Positions 46,901-54,859 of a stretch of 64,000 bases of DNA are shown here, in pieces; positions within the stretch are counted from its first letter, which is position 1, and every line of letters begins with the position of its first letter. The stretch lies in the NCBI GenBank assembly GCA_049323275.1, contig JBMOOM010000044.1:38273-102272 (forward strand), written 5' to 3'. The stretch is from Taklimakanibacter sp049323275. GTDB taxonomy: Bacteria > Pseudomonadota > Alphaproteobacteria > Rhizobiales > Aestuariivirgaceae. The notes beneath the pieces were generated by a model. The model made no database searches and had not been told where the DNA came from. It saw nothing but the letters and a program-made list of their open reading frames with translations. Position numbers and translations under genes: made by a program.

Positions 46901-47402
46901 GGCGGTGGCCAAATTGCGCACCGGCGAGGATACGCTGGAGGCCGAGGGCACCTGGTCGCCGCAGATCAATATCGGCACCTCGGTTCTCATCCCCGAGCCC
47001 TATGTGCCGGATCTGCAGTTGCGCCTGGGGTTGTATCGCCGCCTGGCCGATCTCCAGGAGGAGACCGATCTCGATGCCTTCGGCGCCGAATTGCACGACC
47101 GCTTCGGGCGCATTCCGGAAGAGGTGAAGCATCTGCTCGATGTCGTGTCGATCAAGCTTCTGTGCCGCAAGGCCAATGTGGCGAGCGTCGATGCCGGACC
47201 CAAGGGCGCGGTGATCGGATTCCGCGGCGATCAGTTCGCCAATCCGAAGAAGCTCGTCGAGTGGATCACCGGGCAGGGCACGCTGGCGAAACTGCGCGCG
47301 GCGGATATGAAGCTGGTCATCATGCGCAGCTGGGACACGCCGGAAGAGCGCCTCAAGGGCTCGCGTCAGATCATGACTCAGCTCGTAAGGCTGGCCGCTT
47401 AG
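43914..47402 (+). CDS. mfd: Transcription-repair coupling factor
   Basis: 1162 residues. An N-terminal UvrB-like region (PAWDCLPYDRVSPAANVV), an RNA-polymerase-interacting domain around DLVVHVDHGLGRFEGL, then superfamily 2 motifs GDVGFGKTEVALRTAF, IIDEEQHFGVKHKE, TATPIPRTLQLALSG and YQIRGRVGRSKQRAYALL, and a C-terminal TRCF domain. It removes RNA polymerase stalled at lesions and recruits UvrA. It overlaps sdhE at the start and a convergent 36-residue gene at the stop. Confidence 0.98.
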   Translation: MIDRKRLTERLGLSGRTILSGVLEGLDAMAAAEAARLLEGRPLVHVALDDQRMASLAEALAFFAPDVEVISFPAWDCLPYDRVSPAANVVARRLAALSALAVTAKAPRILLTSVNAVLQRLPEGRVIAETTFSAAPGQYVDTEKLQLFLQHNGYSRTGTVVDAGDFAVRGGIIDIYPPGAEGPVRLDFFGDALESVRRFDPQSQRSTATLRSLVLHPASEVLLTPESIGRFRTSYAAAFGGLDINDPLYESVTNGRRYQGMEHWLPLFHERLETIFDHAREGAVSLDHSADEAITARLEQIAEFYDARREALTQETFGAAPYKPLKPDALYLTQAQWTELLADRSVLAFTPFETPDSANAPVLSMGGRQGRSFAAERAEAGANVYEAVRGHANALRTAGKRVVIATWSEGSAERLETILRDHDVSPLAQGKDWADVQKRPKDIVSIVVLGLEAGFETDDLAILSEQDILGDRLVRRGRRAKKAADFISELSALAPGDLVVHVDHGLGRFEGLKTIEVQGAPHDCLFIMYAGNDRLFLPVENIELLSRYGSDEEGAQLDRLGGGAWQAKKAKLKERIREIAENLIKTAAARELKPGEILPPPDGLYDEFCARFPYEETEDQLAAIEATLDDLQKGRPMDRLICGDVGFGKTEVALRTAFVAAMNGKQVAVVVPTTLLSRQHFATFSQRFQGLPLRLAQASRLVGRKEIEAVKDGLAKGEIDIVVGTHALLADSVRFRDLGLLIIDEEQHFGVKHKERLKELRANVHVLTLTATPIPRTLQLALSGVRELSLITTPPLDRLAVRTYISPFDPVVIRESLLREHFRGGQSFYVCPRVSDLEEQADFLRNHVPEVKFRTAHGRMSPTELEDIMSGFYDRKFDVLLSTTIVESGLDIPTANTLIVHRADMFGLAQLYQIRGRVGRSKQRAYALLTTQANRILTAAAEKRLKVLQSLDSLGAGFTLASHDLDIRGAGNLLGDEQSGHVKEVGYELYQTMLEEAVAKLRTGEDTLEAEGTWSPQINIGTSVLIPEPYVPDLQLRLGLYRRLADLQEETDLDAFGAELHDRFGRIPEEVKHLLDVVSIKLLCRKANVASVDAGPKGAVIGFRGDQFANPKKLVEWITGQGTLAKLRAADMKLVIMRSWDTPEERLKGSRQIMTQLVRLAA

Positions 47403-47509
47403 TCCTCGACGATCGTGTCGTCCGGCCGGGTCAGGAAGTACCGCAACAGAACAAGATTGGCGATCACCGTCACGGCGACGGCGCCATAGAGGAAGGTCAG
47501 TGACGACAT
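47399..47509 (-). CDS. Small single-pass membrane protein (36 residues)
   Basis: A short frame starting MSSLTFLYGAVAVTVIANLV and ending TRPDDTIVED. Residues about 5-25 form one hydrophobic helix, then a basic-to-acidic tail. AAAGGGGAG lies about 12 bases before the ATG, a strong ribosome site. It is convergent with mfd and its stop overlaps the mfd stop by three bases. The tight ribosome site, membrane segment and charged tail make it look real. Function unknown. Confidence 0.6.
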   Translation of the reverse strand: MSSLTFLYGAVAVTVIANLVLLRYFLTRPDDTIVED

Positions 47510-47554
47510 GGTGAAAAACTCCCCTTTCCCAATCGTCAGGCTGCGCCTTGTTTC

Positions 47555-48199
47555 TTAAGTTGCCGTTAAGGCCGTCTGCTCGATGGCCTTCTTGATCGTC
47601 TCGGCCGGATGGGCGCCGGAGATGGCGAAACGGCTGGCGAAGATGAAGGTCGGCACGCCGGATATGCCCATCTTGCTTGCGGCATTGATCTCCTCGATGA
47701 CCGGATCGAGATCGGCCCCCGTATTCAGAAGCTGGGTGACGAGCGCCCCGTCGAGACCCACTTCCACCGCGGCCTTGATCAAGACCTCGTGATTGCCGAT
47801 ATCGGCGCCCTCGGTGAAGTAGAGCGCGAAGAGGCGTTCGACCATCTCGGTCTGCTTGCCAGCCTCATGCGCCCAGCGGATGAGGCGATGGGCATCGAGC
47901 GTGTTGGGCGAGCGGGTGATCCTGTCGAAGGCGAAGGGGATGCCCTCCGTCTTGCCGATCTCGACCAGCTGCGCGTGAGTCTGGGTGAGACGCTCGAGAT
48001 TGCCGAACTTACGCTCGAGATAGGTCTTGCGCGGCAGACCTTCCTTGGGGATCGTCGGATCGAGCTGGAAGGGCCGCCAGAAGACCGCGAATGGCCGGTC
48101 GGGCATCAGGCGCTGGGCGGCCTCGAGCCGCCTTTTGCCGACATAGCACCAGGGACAGACGACATCGGAAACGACGTCGATGACAACGGGCGTGCTCAT
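47555..48199 (-). CDS. DsbA-family (FrnE-like) thioredoxin-fold oxidoreductase
   Basis: 214 residues, no signal peptide. DVVSDVVCPWCYVGKRRLE holds the CPWC site (Cys15, Cys18), and GISGVPTFIFASRFAISGAH near the C-terminus contains the cis-proline loop. The long alpha insert matches the FrnE/2-hydroxychromene-2-carboxylate isomerase-like subgroup, which is cytoplasmic. It overlaps the SHMT-like gene by four bases. Role may be oxidoreductase or isomerase. Confidence 0.88.
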   Translation of the reverse strand: MSTPVVIDVVSDVVCPWCYVGKRRLEAAQRLMPDRPFAVFWRPFQLDPTIPKEGLPRKTYLERKFGNLERLTQTHAQLVEIGKTEGIPFAFDRITRSPNTLDAHRLIRWAHEAGKQTEMVERLFALYFTEGADIGNHEVLIKAAVEVGLDGALVTQLLNTGADLDPVIEEINAASKMGISGVPTFIFASRFAISGAHPAETIKKAIEQTALTAT

Positions 48200-49530
48200 C
48201 TCACATAGCTCATGGTCTGATAGTTCCGGCGGAAGGCGATGACATCGGGGCGGACTCTTTCGGGCGCCTCGCCTTTGACCATGACCCGCGCCATCAGTCT
48301 GGCGATCTCGGCCATGGCGTCTTCCTTCATGCCGAAGCGGGTCACTTCCTGGGTGCCGATGCGGATGCCGTTGAGATCGCCGATGATGGGCGCCAAAGGC
48401 AGGCCGATGCCGCAGAGCAGGATATTGGCGCGCGCCAGATGCTTCGCGGCCGACTGTCCGCCGCCATGAGGGGCGGCCGGCAGCGCCAGATGGTGGCTGT
48501 CGGTGACGTCATGGCCAGCAGCGCGATGAACCGCGATGCCTTGATCCATGAGCGCGGCGCCCAGCGCCCTGGCGTTCGCCGTGGCCTGGGCTGCATAGGC
48601 CTCGCCGTGCTCCAGGAGATCGAGGATGGACAGCGCCAGCGCGGCCGTCTTGCCGAGATCGAAATTGGCGGTGAGGCCCGGATAGGCGATCTGGTCGAGG
48701 CGCCTGGCGAGATCGGCGTCGCTCGCAAGGATCAGCCCCGAGGGCGGGCCGCCAAAGGCCTTGTAGGTCGACATGGTCATCAGATGGGCGCCTTCGGCGA
48801 GCGGCGCCTGGAAATGCCTGCCGGCGATGAGGCCGCCCATATGGGCCGCGTCGTAAAGCAGATAGGCGCCGACCTCGTCGCAGATCCGGCGCATCTCGCG
48901 CACCGGATAGGGATAGAGGCAGAGCGAGCCGGCGACGGTGATGAGTTTGGGCCGCAGCCGCTTCGCTTCAGAACGCAGCCGCTCGAGATCGACCGTCATC
49001 CGCGCCGCATCGAACGGGACGGCATGGGTCACGAGGCCGTAGAGGCCGGCGGCGCCGGCCTGGTGATGGGTGACATGGCCGCCCATTTCACCGGTGAAGG
49101 CCATGATGCTGTCGCCCGGCTTGGCGGTCGCCATGAAGCTGTAGAGATTGGCGAGCGCACCGGAGCCGACGCGGATCTCGGCGAAGGGGGCGGCGAACAG
49201 ACGCTTCGCCAGGTCCTCGGCGATGACCTCGATCTCCTCGGCATATTCCATGCCCATCTCGTATTTGTCGCCGGGATAGCCGAGGCTCGGCCGGTTGCCG
49301 AGCGAGCGGGCGAGCAGCGCCGCGGCGCGCGGATTCATCACGTTGGTGCCGGCATTGAGGCCGATCGACTCGCGGTCCATGTGCCGCTCGTGATCGTCGA
49401 TGAGCCGCATCAGCCGCGCCTCGATCGCCGCCGGATCATTGTGGCGGCCGAGCGAGGTCTCGATCCCCTCGATCAGCGTGGCGCATTCGGTGGGAAGCCA
49501 GGATTTGTGCGCGATCGGCTGGACGGTCAT
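48196..49530 (-). CDS. Serine hydroxymethyltransferase-like PLP enzyme
   Basis: 444 residues, fold type I aminotransferase-like. GLNAGTNVMNPRAAALLA, GYPGDKYEMG, LLYDAAHMGGLIAGR (Asp227 and His230) and MSTYKAFGGPPSGLIL with Lys257 as the Schiff-base lysine are all present. The motifs are looser than in housekeeping GlyA (which has THKTLRGPRGG), so it is likely a paralogue acting on a substituted serine or threonine. It is translationally coupled to the DsbA-like gene, an unusual partner. Confidence 0.8.
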   Translation of the reverse strand: MTVQPIAHKSWLPTECATLIEGIETSLGRHNDPAAIEARLMRLIDDHERHMDRESIGLNAGTNVMNPRAAALLARSLGNRPSLGYPGDKYEMGMEYAEEIEVIAEDLAKRLFAAPFAEIRVGSGALANLYSFMATAKPGDSIMAFTGEMGGHVTHHQAGAAGLYGLVTHAVPFDAARMTVDLERLRSEAKRLRPKLITVAGSLCLYPYPVREMRRICDEVGAYLLYDAAHMGGLIAGRHFQAPLAEGAHLMTMSTYKAFGGPPSGLILASDADLARRLDQIAYPGLTANFDLGKTAALALSILDLLEHGEAYAAQATANARALGAALMDQGIAVHRAAGHDVTDSHHLALPAAPHGGGQSAAKHLARANILLCGIGLPLAPIIGDLNGIRIGTQEVTRFGMKEDAMAEIARLMARVMVKGEAPERVRPDVIAFRRNYQTMSYVR

Positions 49531-49549
49531 TTCGCTTGGCCCTCCGACA

Positions 49550-51337
49550 TTACGGCTTCACATACCATAGACCAGTGCCTTCGAAGCCCGAAAGAGGGGG
49601 ATGCTCGGGACGGGCGATGGTGTTCCAGCGCGCCACCCACTGGCCGCCCGAATTGTAGAAGGGCACGATATAGAAGCCGTTGACCAGGAGCCGGTCGAGG
49701 GCGCGGACGGCGGCGATGAAGTCCTCATCCGTCGCCGCCGCGAGGAGCGCCCCGATCATGCGATCGACGGCCGGGTCGGCGATGCCCGGATAGTTGCGGG
49801 TGCCGGGCGTCGTGCGGCCGGCGCTGCCGTAATAATAGTCCTGCTCATTGCCGGGCGAGAGCGAATTGTACCACATGACCGGGAGCATATCGAACTCATA
49901 GGTGTCGAGCATGCGCTGGAACTGCGTCGAATCGACGATGCGGACCTTTACCTCGATGCCGATCTGCTTCAGCGTGCGTTGATAGTGGAGAGCGATTTTC
50001 TCCTGCTCGCGCGAGACGCAGGAGATGGTGAAGGCGAAAACCTCGCCGGTTTCGGCGTTGACCAATTGCCCGTTGCGGATTTCCCAGCCGGCCTGGCCAA
50101 GCAGGGCGACGGCCTGGCGCAACACCCTGCGGTCGCGGCCGGAGCCGTCGGTCCTGGGCGGCTCATAGCTGCCGTCGAGAATGCGCGGATCGATGCGCGC
50201 CGCATCGGCGCCGAGCAGCGCCCTCTCGCGCGCATCGGCGGGATGGCCGAAATAGGAGAGCGTCGAGCCCGAATAATAGCCCAGAGTGCGCCGATAAAGA
50301 CCGAACAGCAGGTTGTCGTTCAGCCATTCGAAGTCGAAGACCTCGACCAGCGCCCGGCGCACCCGCGGGTCCTCGAACAGGGATTTGCGCGTGTTGAAGG
50401 CGAAGCCCGAAGCGGCGGCGGGCGTCCGCTGTTCGATCCGTTCACGGATGATCTGGCCGTTCTTGACGGCGGGAAAATCATAGGCCTGCGACCAACGGGT
50501 CGGATCCGGCTCCACCCGGATGTCGGCGAGGCCTTTCTTGAAGGCCTCGAAGGCGGCGTTGTTGTCACGGAAATAGTCGAAACGCACCTCGTCGAAATTC
50601 CACAGGCCGCGGTTGAAGGCGATGTCCTTGCCCCAATAATCGGGGTTCTTCCTGAGCGAGATCCGTTCGCCGGGTTTTATCTCGGTCAGGACATAGGGAC
50701 CCGAGCCCATGATGGGATCGAGCGTCGACTCCTCGAAATTGCGCTTCTCCCAATAGTGCTTGGGCAGGATCGGCATGAGCCCCATGATCAGCGGCAATTC
50801 GCGGTCGCCCTGGTCCTGCGTCATCACGATGGTGCGGGCATCGGGCGTTTCGATCGTCTTGATCTTGGAATAATAGGTCTTGAAGCGGGGCAGGCCGTGA
50901 TCGCGCAAGGTCTCGAGCGAATAGACGACATCGGCTGCGGTCACCGGCGCACCGTCGGAAAAGCGCGCCTGGGGCCGGAGCACGAAAGTCATCCGGTTGC
51001 GGTCGGGGCTCACATCGATGCTTTCGGCGAGGAGCCCATAGACCGTGAAGGCCTCGGCGTAATTCCGGCTCATCATGCTCTCGAAGACATAGGTGCTGAT
51101 GCTGACCGCCTTCTGGCCCTTCACGATGAAGGGATTGACCGTGTCGAAGCTGCCGGCGATGGCCTGGCGGAAGAGGCCGCCTTTGGGCGCGTCAGGATTG
51201 GCATAGGGCAGGGATTTGAAGTCCGCGGGCAGTTCCGGCTCGCCATGCATGGCGAGGCCGTGACGCGGTTCGGCTGCGGCCGACGCCACGCCGAGCAGAG
51301 CCGCAAGGAGGAGGCCGCATATCCAGGTCTTCGTCAT
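49550..51337 (-). CDS. Periplasmic peptide-binding protein (family 5, YejA-like)
   Basis: 595 residues from the ATG at 51337; the signal peptide is residues 1-21 (ICGLLLAALLGVASAAAE). RHGLAMHGEPELPADFKSLP and DAPKGGLFRQAIAGSFDTVNPF are typical of YejA-type proteins, and SGPYVLTEIKPGERISLRKN and WYNSLSPGNEQDYYYGS fit family 5. It captures oligopeptides or related ligands. No permease or ATPase genes are adjacent, so it is an orphan binding protein that may use a transporter encoded elsewhere. Confidence 0.9.
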   Translation of the reverse strand: MTKTWICGLLLAALLGVASAAAEPRHGLAMHGEPELPADFKSLPYANPDAPKGGLFRQAIAGSFDTVNPFIVKGQKAVSISTYVFESMMSRNYAEAFTVYGLLAESIDVSPDRNRMTFVLRPQARFSDGAPVTAADVVYSLETLRDHGLPRFKTYYSKIKTIETPDARTIVMTQDQGDRELPLIMGLMPILPKHYWEKRNFEESTLDPIMGSGPYVLTEIKPGERISLRKNPDYWGKDIAFNRGLWNFDEVRFDYFRDNNAAFEAFKKGLADIRVEPDPTRWSQAYDFPAVKNGQIIRERIEQRTPAAASGFAFNTRKSLFEDPRVRRALVEVFDFEWLNDNLLFGLYRRTLGYYSGSTLSYFGHPADARERALLGADAARIDPRILDGSYEPPRTDGSGRDRRVLRQAVALLGQAGWEIRNGQLVNAETGEVFAFTISCVSREQEKIALHYQRTLKQIGIEVKVRIVDSTQFQRMLDTYEFDMLPVMWYNSLSPGNEQDYYYGSAGRTTPGTRNYPGIADPAVDRMIGALLAAATDEDFIAAVRALDRLLVNGFYIVPFYNSGGQWVARWNTIARPEHPPLSGFEGTGLWYVKP

Positions 51338-51415
51338 GGCCTTCGAATTTAGGCGATTCGCCCGGTTCTCGAGGGTGGCCGGCAATCCGACCGAAATCAT
51401 GGTTTGATCGAGGGG

Positions 51416-51757
51416 CTAGTGGCGGCGCGCGTCGCGCAGGCGGTAGAGGCTCTTCTTCGAATCGAAGGCTTCGAAGACCTCGCGGATCTGCGGATGGCGG
51501 ATCGGTTCGCCGGAGCCGTCATCGAGCAGATTCTGCTCGGAAACATAGGCCACATATTCGGTTTCGTCGTTCTCGGCGAAGAGATGATAGAAGGGCTGAT
51601 CCTTGCGCGGCCGGATGTCCTCGGGGATCGACAGCCACCATTCCTCGGTATTGTTGAAGACCGGGTCGACATCGAAAATGACGCCGCGAAATGGGAACAG
51701 GCGGTGTTTTACCACTTGCCCGATCCGAAATTTCGCCAGAGGAATTGCGCCCGTCAT
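51416..51757 (-). CDS. hspQ: Heat shock protein HspQ (hemimethylated DNA-binding family)
   Basis: 113 residues. FRIGQVVKHRLFPFRGVIFDVDP, in part, and WWLSIPEDIRPRKDQPFYHL are the HspQ/YccV core. In enterobacteria it promotes degradation of denatured proteins and binds hemimethylated DNA. Length and N-terminus are standard. It is divergent from the AEC carrier gene, with a 103-base gap holding both promoters. Confidence 0.92.
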   Translation of the reverse strand: MTGAIPLAKFRIGQVVKHRLFPFRGVIFDVDPVFNNTEEWWLSIPEDIRPRKDQPFYHLFAENDETEYVAYVSEQNLLDDGSGEPIRHPQIREVFEAFDSKKSLYRLRDARRH

Positions 51758-51860
51758 GGTCCCTTGATGACAAGCCTTTGGGCGGAAGGCAAGAGGGCAG
51801 GTGGACGCTTGTTGAAAAGGGAATTACGTCCCATAACTCAATTGCTTAAGGGGGGCGTTC

Positions 51861-52808
51861 TTGGCCGCCATACTCGATCTCGCATTGCCGTTTTTCGGCC
51901 TGGTGGCGCTGGGCGTCGCCGCCGCCCGGATCTGGGCGGTGGGCGACAAGGGCCTCGAATGGCTCAATATCTTTCTCATCTGGTTCGCGCTGCCGGCCCT
52001 GATCTTCCTGGTGGTCGCCGCGGCCCCCTTCGAGAAGCTGATCGATTGGCCTTATGTCGCCGCGACCACCTCGGCGACGGTCACCGCCTTCCTCGCTGTC
52101 TTTATCATTTCGTGGCGGCTGCTCGGTTTCGCCTTCAAGGTGGCGGTGCTGCAGGGTACAGCCGGAAGTTACGGCAATGTCGGCTATATGGGCCTGCCGC
52201 TGGCGGTCGCCTTTTTCGGGCCGGAGGCGGCGGTGCCGGCGGCGCTCGTCTTCTGCTTCGACTGCACCGCGCAATTCACCCTGACCGCTTTCCTCGCCAC
52301 CCTCGGCCATGAACGCAATGAAGAAGCGCATTGGGGCGAGATCGCGCTCAAAATCCTGAAGCAGGTCTTCGGCCATCCTTTCATCGTCGCCACCCTATTG
52401 GGCGGCTTCGCCTCGGCCTTCTCGTTCAAGGCGCCGGGCGCGCTCGGCACCATGCTCACCATGCTGATGAATTCGGCGGGGCCGGTGGCTCTGTTCGCGC
52501 TCGGCGTCACCGTCGGGGCCCGGCAGTTCAGCGGCATCGGGCGCGAGATGCCGCTCGTCGCCGGCATGAAGACGCTGGTCCAGCCGGCGCTCGCTTTCGT
52601 CGCCTTGAGCCTCTTCGTACCGGAGATCGATCCCTTGTGGCGCGATGTGGCGCTGATGATGGCGGCGCTGCCCACGGCATCAAACGCCTTCATCCTCGCC
52701 AGTCAATACAAGGCCTATATCGAGGGCTCATCGACGGCGGTGCTGATCACCACCATCATCTCGGCGATCACGATTCCGCTTTTGATCTATGTCATCCAGC
52801 ACGGCTAG
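51861..52808 (+). CDS. AEC-family (auxin efflux carrier) transporter
   Basis: 315 residues from a TTG start with GGGGGG just upstream. Ten hydrophobic segments, SYGNVGYMGLPLAVAFFGPE near residue 110 and the C-terminal half repeating the first give the two 5-helix halves of the AEC family. It is probably a carboxylate or malonate-type secondary carrier. The 3' end overlaps the convergent UbiH-like gene by 17 bases. Confidence 0.85.
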   Translation: MAAILDLALPFFGLVALGVAAARIWAVGDKGLEWLNIFLIWFALPALIFLVVAAAPFEKLIDWPYVAATTSATVTAFLAVFIISWRLLGFAFKVAVLQGTAGSYGNVGYMGLPLAVAFFGPEAAVPAALVFCFDCTAQFTLTAFLATLGHERNEEAHWGEIALKILKQVFGHPFIVATLLGGFASAFSFKAPGALGTMLTMLMNSAGPVALFALGVTVGARQFSGIGREMPLVAGMKTLVQPALAFVALSLFVPEIDPLWRDVALMMAALPTASNAFILASQYKAYIEGSSTAVLITTIISAITIPLLIYVIQHG

Positions 52809-53979
52809 CACCGCCAAGGCCTATGCTCATTGCGAAACGGCGCAACGGACCGAATACGGCAAGCGTCGCAAGGCTGGCCGCGCGGCCGGCTTCGAGCGGC
52901 AGATAAGCGGAGAGCAGCGAGCGGTTCATGAGATCGATGACCGCCTGGCGGGGACGCACATCGCGCTGGCGGCGCATATCGTAGTCCGCCAGCAGCTTCG
53001 CCGCGCCGATATCCTCGCCCTTGTCGCGGGCCTGCGCCACGAGCGCGATGGCGTCGTCGGCGTCGCGGAAGGACATGTTGAGACCCTGGGCGCCGATCGG
53101 CGGCACGGTATGGGCGGCCTCGCCGATCAGCATCACGCGGTTGCGGGCGAAGCTCGACGCGCGGGCACCGGACATCGGGAAAGCGCGGCGCGGACCGATG
53201 CCGCTGACGAGACCGAGCTCGCCATGACTCAAAACCTGGATCTCCGCGGCGAGCGCCCTGTCGTCGAGCCGCATCAGCTCGTCGGCGCGTTGCGGCCGTT
53301 CCATCCAGACGAGCGACGAGCGCCGTCCCGGCATCGGCACCGTGGTGAAGGGGCCGGCCTGCTTGTGGTATTCGCTCGATATGTCGTGATGCGGCTGCGA
53401 ATGGGCGAAGCTCACCGCGATCGCGGTCTGGTCATAGGACCACGAGATCATCTCGATGCCGACGGCCTGGCGCAAGGCCGAGTTGCGCCCGTCGGCGGCG
53501 AGAACGAGCCCCGCCGCGAGCGTCTCGCCCTTGTCGAGATCGACGATCGCCTTTTCGCCATCGGCCGAATAGCTCGCGACGCTCGCTTCATGGAGCGTGA
53601 CGCCCAGCTCGGCGGCGCGGGCGGCGAGGCGGGGTTTCAGCAGCGCCAGCGGGATGTTCCAGCCGAAGGCGTCGAGGCCGGCCTCCCGGGCCGAAAAGAC
53701 GAGCTCCGGGGCGGCGAAGGGCGCGCCGGTGTCGTCGACGAGGCGCAGCTTGCGCAAAGGCGCCGTCTGCTCGCGCAGATCTGCCGGCCACAGGCTGCAG
53801 GCCTCGAGCACGGCGAGGGACGGCATCATGAGCGCGACGGTGCGCGGATCGGGCCGCGTTTCGCGCGGGCCGGTGATCAGCGCCACCCCGAAGCCGCGGG
53901 CGGCGGCAAGGCAGGCGGCGGCCAGGCCGGCGGGGCCGCCGCCGGCGACAATCACGTCAAATTCGACAGGCTTGGACAT
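52792..53979 (-). CDS. FAD-dependent aromatic hydroxylase, UbiH/UbiF-like
   Basis: 395 residues. An FAD-binding GxGxxG in IVAGGGPAGLAAACLAA (about 11-27), a second nucleotide motif LVLAADGRNSALRQAVG and the late FAD motif VMLIGEAAHTVPPIGAQGLNMSF, shown in part, match the ubiquinone-biosynthesis hydroxylase family. It is likely involved in ring hydroxylation of the ubiquinone precursor. The start at 53979 is preferred over 54054, where an intergenic repeat lies. Confidence 0.87.
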   Translation of the reverse strand: MSKPVEFDVIVAGGGPAGLAAACLAAARGFGVALITGPRETRPDPRTVALMMPSLAVLEACSLWPADLREQTAPLRKLRLVDDTGAPFAAPELVFSAREAGLDAFGWNIPLALLKPRLAARAAELGVTLHEASVASYSADGEKAIVDLDKGETLAAGLVLAADGRNSALRQAVGIEMISWSYDQTAIAVSFAHSQPHHDISSEYHKQAGPFTTVPMPGRRSSLVWMERPQRADELMRLDDRALAAEIQVLSHGELGLVSGIGPRRAFPMSGARASSFARNRVMLIGEAAHTVPPIGAQGLNMSFRDADDAIALVAQARDKGEDIGAAKLLADYDMRRQRDVRPRQAVIDLMNRSLLSAYLPLEAGRAASLATLAVFGPLRRFAMSIGLGGASRAG

Positions 53980-54010
53980 AAGGTCACAATGCGGGAGCGT
54001 CATGATGGTT

Positions 54011-54063
54011 TGGCGCGGGATTCTTGCGAAAAACCGCTGCGCACTTTTTCGCATCCCGCTCTA
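54011..54063 (-). repeat. Interspersed palindromic repeat, copy B
   Basis: A 53-base element, nearly identical to the reverse complement of 29692-29745 with about five substitutions and a one-base gap. It can fold on itself, starting TGGCGCGGGATTC and ending GCATCCCGCTCTA. It lies in the promoter region shared by the UbiH-like and DUF2182 genes. Confidence 0.75.
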
Positions 54064-54103
54064 GGGGCTTCAAGAGCGAGCGATGTCGCGGTAGCGTTGC
54101 GCC

Positions 54104-54850
54104 ATGGATCTGATCCTCAGGCAGTCGACCAGCCGGCCGCGCTTTGTCATGGCGCTGTGCCTCGTTGTCATCATGTTGGTGTCGACGGCCTATCTGTGGA
54201 TGGCGGCCGGCGGCACGCTGGCCGGGATCGTGACGGTGCTGTGCGGCCCGGCGGCCAATGCCGGCCTGATGCCGCTCCTCGCGATGTGGCTCGCCATGAC
54301 GCTGGCGATGATGACGCCCGCGGCCGCGCCGATGATCCAGACCTATCTCGACATCGCCGAAGCGGCGGCGGCGAAGCAGATGACGATCGTGCCGCCTCTG
54401 GTGCTGGCGGCGGGGTATGGCGCCGTCTGGCTGGTCTTCGCGCTGGCCGCCGCTCTGGCGCAATGGGGACTTCTCGAAGCGGGGCATGCGGGTGTTTTCG
54501 AAGGCCGCTGGGCGGCGCTGGTTCTCATCGGGGCAGGCGCCTATCAGTTCACCTCCCTCAAACATGCCTGCCTCAGCAAATGCCGCATGCCGATGCCCTA
54601 TTTCATGGCGCGTTGGACCGACCGGCCATTCGGCGTCTTCCGCATGGGGCTCGCCCAGGGCCTCAACTGTTTCGGCTGCTGCTGGGCGCTGATGGGCTTA
54701 GGCTTCGCGGCAGGCCTCATGAATATCGTCTGGATGGGCTTCATCGGGCTCGTGATGGTGCTGGAGAAGACCCTGCCGCAGCCCAAGGCGCTGTCTTACG
54801 GAATCGGCCTCGGCCTCGTCGCGGCCGGCCTTTATATATTGGTTATCTAG
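54104..54850 (+). CDS. DUF2182 family membrane protein
   Basis: 248 residues, about six hydrophobic segments. MWLAMTLAMMTPAAAPM (61-77) and a Cys/His cluster KHACLSKCRMP (His154, Cys156, Cys160) plus NCFGCCWALM (Cys189, 192, 193) define the DUF2182 family, annotated as a predicted metal-binding membrane protein. It starts a two-gene unit with the DUF1326 protein nine bases downstream. Function unknown; the metal ligands suggest a copper or other soft-metal role. Confidence 0.85.
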   Translation: MDLILRQSTSRPRFVMALCLVVIMLVSTAYLWMAAGGTLAGIVTVLCGPAANAGLMPLLAMWLAMTLAMMTPAAAPMIQTYLDIAEAAAAKQMTIVPPLVLAAGYGAVWLVFALAAALAQWGLLEAGHAGVFEGRWAALVLIGAGAYQFTSLKHACLSKCRMPMPYFMARWTDRPFGVFRMGLAQGLNCFGCCWALMGLGFAAGLMNIVWMGFIGLVMVLEKTLPQPKALSYGIGLGLVAAGLYILVI

Positions 54851-54859
54851 GAGAGACTG

